Below are positions 27,517 through 34,209 of a stretch of 34,209 nucleotides of DNA, piece by piece. A program made the translations under genes and the position numbers. Location: the NCBI GenBank assembly GCA_021809185.1, contig JAKBAI010000025.1, forward strand, positions 1 through 34,209, read 5' to 3'. The notes below the pieces were generated by a model. The model worked only from the letters and a program-made list of their open reading frames with translations. It did not search any database and was not told the origin of the DNA. The first letter of the stretch is position 1. Every line of letters begins with the position of its first letter. This DNA comes from Planctomycetota bacterium (GTDB lineage: Bacteria > Planctomycetota > Planctomycetia > Gemmatales > Gemmataceae).

Positions 27517-29205
27517 TTATTCGAAATCATTACCTAGAACCATGCCGTCATCGATGGTCAAGGCATCCAATAACGTTTTCTTGCTGACTTTATCCGAAAT
27601 CATCCTTACCGAACCATCAAACATCCCAATTAGATACCTATTATGATACAACAGCAACAGCGATTTTGGATCCTGATCTTCTGCTAAACTCAATTCTTCC
27701 GGTTTAGTCCACTCGATCGCCTCTTTTGCTTCGACTAAAGCAATAGTATTACTTGTGCCATCGACGAATTCATTTATTTTTCGCCCTTGCAGATAATCGA
27801 ATCCCAATTTACTAGTGCCAGATTTCCCGACAAAAACACGAAAGTGTGTTTTCCCTTTGGTGGAATCCTCACTTGGTAAAGCAAACACGTTTGGCATCAT
27901 AAGAAGCAACTTTTTATTATTTTCACTATCCCAGGGTTCATCTAGTTTGAAGGACTCATACAATTTCTGCTGTTCGATATAGGGCAAAATAGCAACGCGC
28001 CAACTAAGTAATCTTTTCCCTTTCTTGCCACAAATCGCCCCAGCAGGGAATTTATTGTAAGCGGAGTTATAATTGTGCATTGCCAACATGATTTGCTTAG
28101 CATTATTCGTACGCTGTGCATCTTCTGCGCCCCCTCGAACTCCCGAAACTCCATCAGTCAAAGCCAGAACAATATTTTTGGCCGGGAAAGAATCAGTTGA
28201 AGTTTGGAATTCGATTTTTAGTTGATTCTCTTTTTGGCTGAATTGTATCTTCTTGAGTAGCTTCTCTGACTTTTCTACAAGCTCCAAAGTATTATTCACT
28301 TTCTCAGGAGTTTCCTGCTTTTCTTTCAAAACTTTGGTGATATTCGCTTTTGCTTCTGTAATCTGTGATTCCGCTAACCGGATTAATAATTTGAACGACA
28401 ATTCCATCTCTCGGCTCTGTTTCGCCGTATCGGTCTGCAACTCTGCCAGGAAATTCAGCTTTTCTCCAAGTTCTAGAGTCATTTTTCCTTGTTTGAGTTC
28501 TAGTAATGGCAAAAAAGGTTTTAACTGGAGCGGCAGTTGCTTTTTAACTTCATCCCCTAATGTAGCTAGCGATAAATAAGCAACCGCTGGCGTCCCCTTC
28601 TTGGCTTTTTGAATCAGCTCATCCGTGGGACCGGATTCACGCTTGAAAGACAAATACTCTTTTTTGTAACCGGTCGAAAGAAATACAAATGTATTTGCAT
28701 CTCGAAAATGTAAACTCGATTGCCGATTGACAACAATCCAATCTGGATCGGTATTCTCCGCTTTTATCGGTTGCTTACCTATCACAAATAATTTTTTCAC
28801 TTTTTCCCGATCATAAGGCTTCATGGTTGAATAAATAATCTGAAATTTAAATGTATTAACATCGAGATCTGGGATAACGACGGTAATAGTTTTTAGATCC
28901 GCAATGGGAACTCCAAATGATTTTTCGAATTCAGCAATCGGCTTTTCTCCTATTGCCTTGATCACCTCTTTACCAAGTTTTGATTGAAGGATTTCTGGAA
29001 TTAGATAATGCTGAAATACCGCAGCTTTTCCTGGAATCAAATCCAGCGGATCGGTTATTTTATTTGCTTTAACCTTTTCTTGACTAAGAGCACCGTCCTC
29101 ACCAGTACGGTTATTCCCAGTTGCCAATTCTGAAAATGTGATTAACCATCCGGTTAGGACGACAAAGACTCCAAGTATCACAAAAAAACTTTTATACCTT
29201 TTCAT
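27517..29205 (-). CDS. Non-pilin DUF1559 protein, paralogue 2 of 3
   Basis: The architecture matches paralogue 1: hydrophobic N-terminus, DPLDLIPGKAAVFQHYL, Lys/Glu-rich middle and C-terminal DUF1559 with NNAKQIMLAMHNYNSAYNKFP and MFDGSVRMIS. The frame extends to a GTG at 29238, but the ATG at 29205 has GAGAGGAA just upstream and gives exactly 562 residues, the length of paralogue 1. Start-to-start and stop-to-stop distances to paralogue 1 are both 2205 bp. Residues ~185-294 are nearly identical to paralogue 1, with two differences visible. Residues ~84-160 differ at about 22 of 77 positions, and the last ~35 residues (ISDKVSKKTLLDALTIDDG) match paralogue 3 better. It is therefore a mosaic of the other two. 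Function is unknown; see the neighbouring paralogues. Confidence 0.88.
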   Translation of the reverse strand: MKRYKSFFVILGVFVVLTGWLITFSELATGNNRTGEDGALSQEKVKANKITDPLDLIPGKAAVFQHYLIPEILQSKLGKEVIKAIGEKPIAEFEKSFGVPIADLKTITVVIPDLDVNTFKFQIIYSTMKPYDREKVKKLFVIGKQPIKAENTDPDWIVVNRQSSLHFRDANTFVFLSTGYKKEYLSFKRESGPTDELIQKAKKGTPAVAYLSLATLGDEVKKQLPLQLKPFLPLLELKQGKMTLELGEKLNFLAELQTDTAKQSREMELSFKLLIRLAESQITEAKANITKVLKEKQETPEKVNNTLELVEKSEKLLKKIQFSQKENQLKIEFQTSTDSFPAKNIVLALTDGVSGVRGGAEDAQRTNNAKQIMLAMHNYNSAYNKFPAGAICGKKGKRLLSWRVAILPYIEQQKLYESFKLDEPWDSENNKKLLLMMPNVFALPSEDSTKGKTHFRVFVGKSGTSKLGFDYLQGRKINEFVDGTSNTIALVEAKEAIEWTKPEELSLAEDQDPKSLLLLYHNRYLIGMFDGSVRMISDKVSKKTLLDALTIDDGMVLGNDFE

Positions 29206-29237
29206 ATCTTTCCTCTCATTTTTTAATGGATTCCCCA

Positions 29238-29292
29238 CTCTAAAGAGAATGCTCTTTAGAGAATTATCTTTAGAGAATTATCTTTAGAGATA
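29238..29292 (-). promoter_or_regulatory. Leader hairpin and 14-bp direct repeats before paralogue 2
   Basis: CTCTAAAGAG (29238-29247) and CTCTTTAGAG (29252-29261) form a perfect 10-bp inverted repeat with a 4-nt loop, starting 33 bp upstream of the ATG. A 14-bp unit containing TCTTTAGAGA overlaps this and is repeated three times at 29251-29264, 29265-29278 and 29279-29292. The leader of paralogue 1 has only an imperfect version of the palindrome (CTAGAAAGAG/CTCTATAGAG) and no expansion. The position suits an operator or a 5'-UTR stem; neither is demonstrated. Confidence 0.5.
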
Positions 29293-29386
29293 ACTCCATA
29301 AACCCAGCTATGTTTCATAAATTTGAATCGAATTTATAAGAAACGGATACCAAACTTTCCATTCGCTTGAAAATTCGACTTTATGG

Positions 29387-31093
29387 TTATTCGAAATCCT
29401 TGCCTAGGATCATCCCATCATCGATGGTCAAGGCACCAAGTAACGTTTTCTTACTGACTTTATCCGAAATCATCTTTACTGATCCATCAAACATCCCAAA
29501 CAGATATTTCTTTTTATGAAGCAATAAAAGCGGCCGTGGGTCTTCATCAACGGCAAGAAAGAGTTCTTCTGGCTTTGTCCACTCAACCGCTTTTTTTGCT
29601 TCAACAAGCGCAATACTATTGCTGGTTCCATCGAAGATATTGCTCATTGTTCGCCCTTGCAACCAATCAAATCCTAATTTTCTATCTCCATAATTACCAG
29701 CAAAAACACGGAAATGTGTCTTTCCATTTGTTGGGTCATCCCCCGAAAACGCATAAACTTTTGGCATCCTGGCTATCAACTTTTTGTTGTTTTCACTATC
29801 CCAAGGTTCATCGAATTTGAACTGCTGATATAACGCATTTTCTGCAATAAATGGAAGGATACTAACCCGCCAACTAAGCAATCTTTTCCCTTTCTTACCA
29901 TTAATCGCTGCTGTTGGAAATTTCCCATGAGTATCATGATAATTATGAAGCGCTATCATGATCTGTTTGGCATTATTTTGTCGAACGGCATCAGCAGTTA
30001 CGACCTGGGCACCATAAATCGCCTCACTAAAGAATTTTGCTAGATTTTTAGTTGGGAATGAATCGAGAGGGGCATCCAGGCTAATCCTTAAATGATTTTC
30101 TTTTTGATTCATTTGAATTTGCTTGATAAGTTTTTCTGATTTTTCGACTAATTCTAGAGTGTTTCTTTCCATTCCTAGTTGATCATCATTATCCGAGTTG
30201 TTTTTGTTTGGCTCTTTTTTCAACGATTCCTTCAATCGCGGCTTAGCCGAATTTATCTCCCCTTCCGCAAGATGAAGCAATAATTTCACCGCAAGATTCA
30301 TATTTTGGGTCTGCTTATTGTTTTCCGCTTCTAGATTAAATTCGATTTGTAGTTTCTCTTTTAATTCTAGAAAAAAATTGGCATTGCGAACGCCAAATAG
30401 AGAGAGAAACGGTTTGAGTTCGGCAGGAAACTGCTCTTTGATAATTTCAGCGATAGAGGTGCCTGAAGCATAGCCAACGAATGGGGTTCCCATTCTCGCT
30501 TTTTTAATCATCTCACTAGCAGAACCAGACACTTTTTTCAACTTCGTATACTCGCTTTTATAGCCTTGGACTACAATGGCAATCGTATTGGCATCCCGAA
30601 AATGAAGTAGGATTTCGCTATTCACCATAATCCAATCTGGCTCGAGCTTCTCTTTTTTGAATTCATTCTTTGACTCCCAAGTTTTTTTTACCTTTTCTCG
30701 ATCGTAAGGCTTAATTGTAGAAAAAAGGAGTAAAAATCTTTCCGCATTGTTATCGAATTCAGGAGCTATTAGAGTGACACTCTTTAAGTGATTGACAGGA
30801 ATACCGATCGATTTTTCTAGTTCTGGATAGACATTCTTTTCAAGAGCTTGATGGATCTCAGCGCCAAATTCTGATTTCAGTAAGCCATCTATCTGAAGAT
30901 GCGCGAATAATAAAACTTTACTTGGTACTAAATCTAATGGATCGGTTACTGCTTTACTTGTTTCATTAGTTGCATTCGACTCTTTAATCGATCTGGATTG
31001 CCCACAAGCCAAGCTCAGATTTTGGATTAAAATACCATATAATAGGAAACACAATCCAGAAATGATCAATGCCCTTTGCTTCGACTTCATCAT
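29387..31093 (-). CDS. Non-pilin DUF1559 protein, paralogue 3 of 3
   Basis: This is the most divergent of the three and probably the first transcribed. Counting from the ATG at 31093 (568 residues), it has a signal-like segment ending near SLACGQS, DPLDLVPSKVLLFAHLQ, and a family region containing STIKPYDREKVKKTW and LLHFRDANTIAI. A helical, charged middle contains a short insertion (KKEPNKNNSDNDDQ) absent from its neighbours. The DUF1559 domain is marked by NNAKQIMIALHNYHDTHGKFP, SWRVSILPFIAENALY and MFDGSVKMISDKVSKKTLL. The frame could open at a TTG at 31114, but GGAAGG stands eight bases before ATG 31093, which is preferred. The cysteine near residue 30 does not make a standard lipobox. 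Paralogue 2 follows after 181 bp with no terminator seen, so cotranscription is possible. Function is unknown. Confidence 0.88.
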   Translation of the reverse strand: MMKSKQRALIISGLCFLLYGILIQNLSLACGQSRSIKESNATNETSKAVTDPLDLVPSKVLLFAHLQIDGLLKSEFGAEIHQALEKNVYPELEKSIGIPVNHLKSVTLIAPEFDNNAERFLLLFSTIKPYDREKVKKTWESKNEFKKEKLEPDWIMVNSEILLHFRDANTIAIVVQGYKSEYTKLKKVSGSASEMIKKARMGTPFVGYASGTSIAEIIKEQFPAELKPFLSLFGVRNANFFLELKEKLQIEFNLEAENNKQTQNMNLAVKLLLHLAEGEINSAKPRLKESLKKEPNKNNSDNDDQLGMERNTLELVEKSEKLIKQIQMNQKENHLRISLDAPLDSFPTKNLAKFFSEAIYGAQVVTADAVRQNNAKQIMIALHNYHDTHGKFPTAAINGKKGKRLLSWRVSILPFIAENALYQQFKFDEPWDSENNKKLIARMPKVYAFSGDDPTNGKTHFRVFAGNYGDRKLGFDWLQGRTMSNIFDGTSNSIALVEAKKAVEWTKPEELFLAVDEDPRPLLLLHKKKYLFGMFDGSVKMISDKVSKKTLLGALTIDDGMILGKDFE

Positions 31094-31114
31094 ATTCTTA
31101 CCTTCCAAGATCAA

Positions 31115-31624
31115 ACAGAGATTTATTACTTAGTAATAACTCTGTGGATCGAATATACTTTCAGAAAATTAGGTTTTTAATGAAAAAAAAGATCACTTTC
31201 TAAAAATGAGATTCTTCATAAGCCCTTTTTCCTTAATCAAGAGTCAGGAATTAACTAGATTACTTTTCAATATCCTTATAGTAATTTTCCTAACAAGTGC
31301 TGACCCTCTCAAATCGCAAATGGATAGGAAGTTAACTCGCTAAACTTATCTAAGGAAATCTCGAATGATCTTCTTAATCTTCTCAATTTATATTAGCAAA
31401 TTTAAAAATGTTAAAGAAACAATTTGAGTATTTTGTGAAGAGATGATCCAAAGAAAAAGATTCGGTGTTTGTTCATCATTGCATCGTTTCGAAGTTTAAT
31501 TAATGAGAGTAGATCCACCAGATATTCTAAGAATCTGTTGCACCACTCGAGAAGTGCCGATAACACTCATAAAAAACTGATGATAAAATGATCGAAATGA
31601 ACCCCGAATAACCAGCAAAATCTT
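31115..31624. other. AT-rich intergenic region, no gene recognised
   Basis: About 500 bp lies between paralogue 3 and the MFS gene, both on the minus strand. I see no ORF with a ribosome site and no clear terminator hairpin for the MFS gene. The promoter for paralogue 3 presumably lies at the left end. Confidence 0.4.
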
Positions 31625-33874
31625 TTACGCTTTACCTGAATTTATTGGAGAGACAACCACTTGGATCTCGCTCTGTTGAACACAGGAAGTAACCCTGAAT
31701 AATTCAATTAGAGGATAGTTTGTAATCAACAAATCCACGGCATGCATCTGTAGATTTTCTTCGATATGAATTGCTAAAAGATGATGCCTAGATAGTAGTT
31801 GAGTTACCATAGTGAGGTGCAATGGTTGAGAATCTGGAATGTCCTCGAGGAATCGGATCGGTCGGTCGCAGGTAGAACAAAGTGCATATCGAAGCCTCTT
31901 TGGCTTCAATTTCTGATTAGAATCCTCTGAAAATAAATTTTTAGAAATTAGCAATAAAGCCCCAGTACGTAGGGGAAGCTGCTCTAATCCTTCGACCAAA
32001 ATCGATTTACTTTTTAACTGATAACAGAACCAATAGGTTCGTTTAAATAATTCTGGAAGAAGAGCAACTAGCAAAAGGAACATGATGAAAGTACATAACC
32101 CAGCGCCCATAAATAAAAACGAAGGTAATTGTCGTTGATCATAAACTTTTTTTGCTTTCGCTTGCTGGTCGCGAATGAGATAATGTTTCACGTCTCCTAA
32201 TGTATAAGTAGCAACTATTACTTGACTACCATCGAGATCGAACGATTTCGCATGGAGATTTCTTTCTAAATGCAAAACCTCTCGGCGAGCTGCCTCACGC
32301 TTCGATCCAAAGATCATCCGTTGAAATGAAGGTTTCTGTTTTGATGGGGGTAGTTCTTTGCCGAGAGTTAATTTCCCGGTGGGAGTTTGGATTTCTAGAT
32401 AAACGGGTCGGCCTAGCATCAGCTCAATTCGAGTTAATTCTCCTTGTGCTATGTTATCTTCGAAGGGGATTTCAGGCACTAATCCGGTCGATTGCCCAAT
32501 CGCCACAATGACATAAAAAAGGATCGATGCCAATATGGCACCGCTAATATTAATAAAGTTGCTACCGGCAATCATCTCCCCCTTGCTCGATTTAGGTGAA
32601 CGATGTTGCAGTAGTGTAAATAAAGGGACAAGATAAAAACCGGTCGAAAAACCGATGAGAATAATACTGAGAATCAATAGCGGAATCTGCTGTAAAAAGA
32701 GAGCAGCTAATATACAACCGAACATCATGCCCAACGATCCCAGAGGCAGTAATCCCAATTCCACTTTGCGACCGGAAAACCATCCTGCCAAGGGACTGCC
32801 AAGCCCAATCCCTAACGCAACACTACCAACAATCATACTCGTTTGCAATTCATTCCAACGCGGGTTTCGGCTTTCCCCCAACATATAGACCACCGCGCGC
32901 ATAAACGCGACGATGAAAGTAAAAAACGCAATACCCACCACCGCAAAGCGTAAAGATCGAATCGTTAGTATTTCTCGGACAATACGGACGATCGGCCCAT
33001 AAATATATTTGGGAAATCGCAAATCGGGATTACTAGCAGCCATGGGCCGGATAAGCAAACTCGCTAGCGCCCCAACAACCGCTAAACTGACAAGAATCAA
33101 GCCGATGATCGTTTCTTGTCGAATAAATAAGAAGGATAGAATCCCCCCGCTAACCGTTCCCAAAATGACCGCAAGAAAGGATAAAGATTCTAGAATGCCG
33201 TTGCCGCGAGATAATGAAGATGGTGGAAGAATTTCTGGCATTACTCCATACTTTGCTGGCACAAAAAAAGCAGAATGTGTTCCCATCAAAAAAACGGTAG
33301 ACAACACTAGCCACGATCCCAGAGTTGTTTCGCCTAAGCTACTGCCCAACCAAAAACCTAAAGTAGCAATGAGAGTTATTCCCACTTCGGCAAACTTCCA
33401 AAAAACTAGCGAATTTCTCTTACTGTATTTATCAGCAAAATAACCTGCGAGGGTACAAAATATCGCCCATGGGGCATAAAAGAGAATCGGCATTAAAGAG
33501 ATAGCCGAACTTTCAGATAATGTTTGGGTATTGATCGCAAAAAACATAGCCGAGGCGTGGATAGCCTGGTCATTAAAAGCGGCAAAAAATTGAGCGATTA
33601 ACAAACCAATAAAGGTACGTGAACTTAGAGTGACTTCAAAATTAGAATTTGATGTGCATTTCTGATCCGCGCTTGATGGCGATTCTTTTTTCGATGAATC
33701 AGATTGGGGAATAGAACTTTTCTGCCATTCTCCATTCGCGTTCGAATCGCTATTTGTGGGCGAGATTGTGGGCGAGATTGTGGGCGAGATTGGAGGCACG
33801 ATTGTAGGTTCTGGCCTTCCGTTACTCTTGGTTGATCTCTCATTTATTTCCGGATTATCGGTCATCTGATCCAT
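31625..33874 (-). CDS. MFS protein of the LplT/Aas type with degenerate acyltransferase-like C-terminus
   Basis: The 749-residue product begins with a ~80-residue Pro/Ser/Thr-rich tail containing SPTI repeats. The MFS region (~85-460) opens with GLLIAQFFAAFNDQAIHASA and has GYFADKYSKRN (~144-154). This is the pattern of lysophospholipid transporter LplT and of the MFS half of Aas-like fusions. A charged, predicted extramembrane region (~465-580) follows, then one more hydrophobic helix (~585-607). The last ~140 residues resemble the start of a PlsC acyltransferase: ILVEGLEQLP, TGALLLISKNLFSED, RPIRFLED. At the place of the catalytic HxxxxD there is NLFSED, so histidine appears replaced by asparagine, and no AMP-binding domain follows. 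Phospholipid flipping is plausible; acyl transfer is unlikely. The start could also be the fourth codon. Both lack a strong ribosome site. Confidence 0.85.
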   Translation of the reverse strand: MDQMTDNPEINERSTKSNGRPEPTIVPPISPTISPTISPTNSDSNANGEWQKSSIPQSDSSKKESPSSADQKCTSNSNFEVTLSSRTFIGLLIAQFFAAFNDQAIHASAMFFAINTQTLSESSAISLMPILFYAPWAIFCTLAGYFADKYSKRNSLVFWKFAEVGITLIATLGFWLGSSLGETTLGSWLVLSTVFLMGTHSAFFVPAKYGVMPEILPPSSLSRGNGILESLSFLAVILGTVSGGILSFLFIRQETIIGLILVSLAVVGALASLLIRPMAASNPDLRFPKYIYGPIVRIVREILTIRSLRFAVVGIAFFTFIVAFMRAVVYMLGESRNPRWNELQTSMIVGSVALGIGLGSPLAGWFSGRKVELGLLPLGSLGMMFGCILAALFLQQIPLLILSIILIGFSTGFYLVPLFTLLQHRSPKSSKGEMIAGSNFINISGAILASILFYVIVAIGQSTGLVPEIPFEDNIAQGELTRIELMLGRPVYLEIQTPTGKLTLGKELPPSKQKPSFQRMIFGSKREAARREVLHLERNLHAKSFDLDGSQVIVATYTLGDVKHYLIRDQQAKAKKVYDQRQLPSFLFMGAGLCTFIMFLLLVALLPELFKRTYWFCYQLKSKSILVEGLEQLPLRTGALLLISKNLFSEDSNQKLKPKRLRYALCSTCDRPIRFLEDIPDSQPLHLTMVTQLLSRHHLLAIHIEENLQMHAVDLLITNYPLIELFRVTSCVQQSEIQVVVSPINSGKA
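33756..33791. repeat. Three tandem 12-bp units inside the MFS gene
   Basis: GTGGGCGAGATT is repeated exactly at 33756, 33768 and 33780. On the coding (minus) strand it gives the repeated residues ISPT in the disordered N-terminal tail. Being a multiple of three, changes in copy number would alter tail length without frameshift. Confidence 0.85.
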
Positions 33875-34039
33875 AGGTTGTGGCGTTCATCGACATTCTT
33901 ATTCATTTTGTTTGTCAAAGAGAACTATTATAAGATTGGTAATAAAAATGGCGATATAATTCCAAAGAAATGCAGGATTTGATTCTGCATTTCATCGTAT
34001 TCAAAAAATCATCGTATCTTGTTCATCATCAGTAAGAAA

Positions 34040-34209
34040 ATGAAAAGCATTCTTATGACTTATGGATCATTCGAATTCAAAAAATCAATTCATTCCTCAG
34101 ATTGGATAAAGATCAATCGATATATTGATAAAAAACATTTCTCTGGCGAGGAATATAGCCAAGTTCTTCAATCGATCGGCGAATCTGCTGTAAACTCAAA
34201 TGATGGACA
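34040..34209 (+). CDS. Possible N-terminal fragment of a gene running off the right edge
   Basis: From the ATG at 34040 the frame is open for 56 codons to the window end, and it is also open upstream to 33983. The translation begins MKSILMTYGSFEFKKSIH and continues with an ordinary mix of residues, e.g. WIKINRYIDKKHFSGEEYSQ. There is no clear Shine-Dalgarno; only AAGAAA precedes the ATG. A second Met at codon 6 is an alternative. It would be divergent from the MFS gene. No family is recognised, and an open frame this short could be chance. Confidence 0.35.
   Translation, partial: MKSILMTYGSFEFKKSIHSSDWIKINRYIDKKHFSGEEYSQVLQSIGESAVNSNDG

Noticed and set aside
26048-28579. Two similar 108-codon plus-strand ORFs (26048-26374 and 28253-28579)
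   Set aside because: Their similarity only mirrors the near-identical sense-strand paralogues; they are antisense to strong coding frames.

Overview
The window looks like chromosomal DNA of a planctomycete (phylum Planctomycetota). The evidence is the families present: a PSCyt1-PSCyt2-PSD1 protein, one prepilin-type and three non-pilin DUF1559 (SBP_bac_10) proteins, a very large protein with a pseudopilin-like N-terminus, a HEAT-repeat lipoprotein and many secreted or envelope products. The DNA is AT-rich throughout, except for a GC-richer island of repeats near the left end. I found no rRNA, tRNA, CRISPR array, phage module or intact insertion sequence. Genus cannot be fixed from the sequence alone.

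Layout. (1) Positions 1-379 hold the end of a glycine/arginine-rich protein, followed by a clear terminator. (2) Positions 540-1860 are a repeat island: two identical 28-bp direct repeats bracket a long inverted repeat, an orphan IS3-type OrfA, a 21/22-bp tandem array, several 3-nt-loop palindromes and a 69-bp tandem array. The island lies between the terminators of two convergent genes. (3) Positions 1941-6215 (minus) encode the 1424-residue pseudopilin-like protein, followed by a 1.36-kb gap. (4) Positions 7578-9140 (minus) encode an MFS permease and 9909-11081 (minus) a class I/II aminotransferase. (5) Positions 11531-15025 (plus) encode the PSCyt1/PSCyt2/PSD1 protein. It is followed by a tandemly duplicated leader and a SAM methyltransferase (15470-16339). 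(6) Positions 16358-21965 (all minus) encode a TPR lipoprotein, a DUF1559 prepilin-like protein, an M20 peptidase and a two-domain alpha/beta hydrolase. (7) Positions 22725-25094 (plus) encode the HEAT-repeat lipoprotein. (8) Positions 25312-31093 (minus) hold three paralogous non-pilin DUF1559 proteins. (9) Positions 31625-33874 (minus) encode an Aas/LplT-like MFS protein with a degenerate acyltransferase-like tail. A possible gene fragment runs off the right edge.

How the genes relate. Most genes look like separate transcription units with long AT-rich spacers, so no single pathway unites the window. The common theme is the cell envelope and export: pseudopilin-like helices, lipoproteins, permeases and exported hydrolases. 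The most unusual parts are the mosaic DUF1559 triplet, the bracketed repeat island, the duplicated leader before the methyltransferase and the MFS protein with a decayed PlsC-like tail. Several starts were moved from TTG or GTG to a nearby ATG, as explained in the entries.
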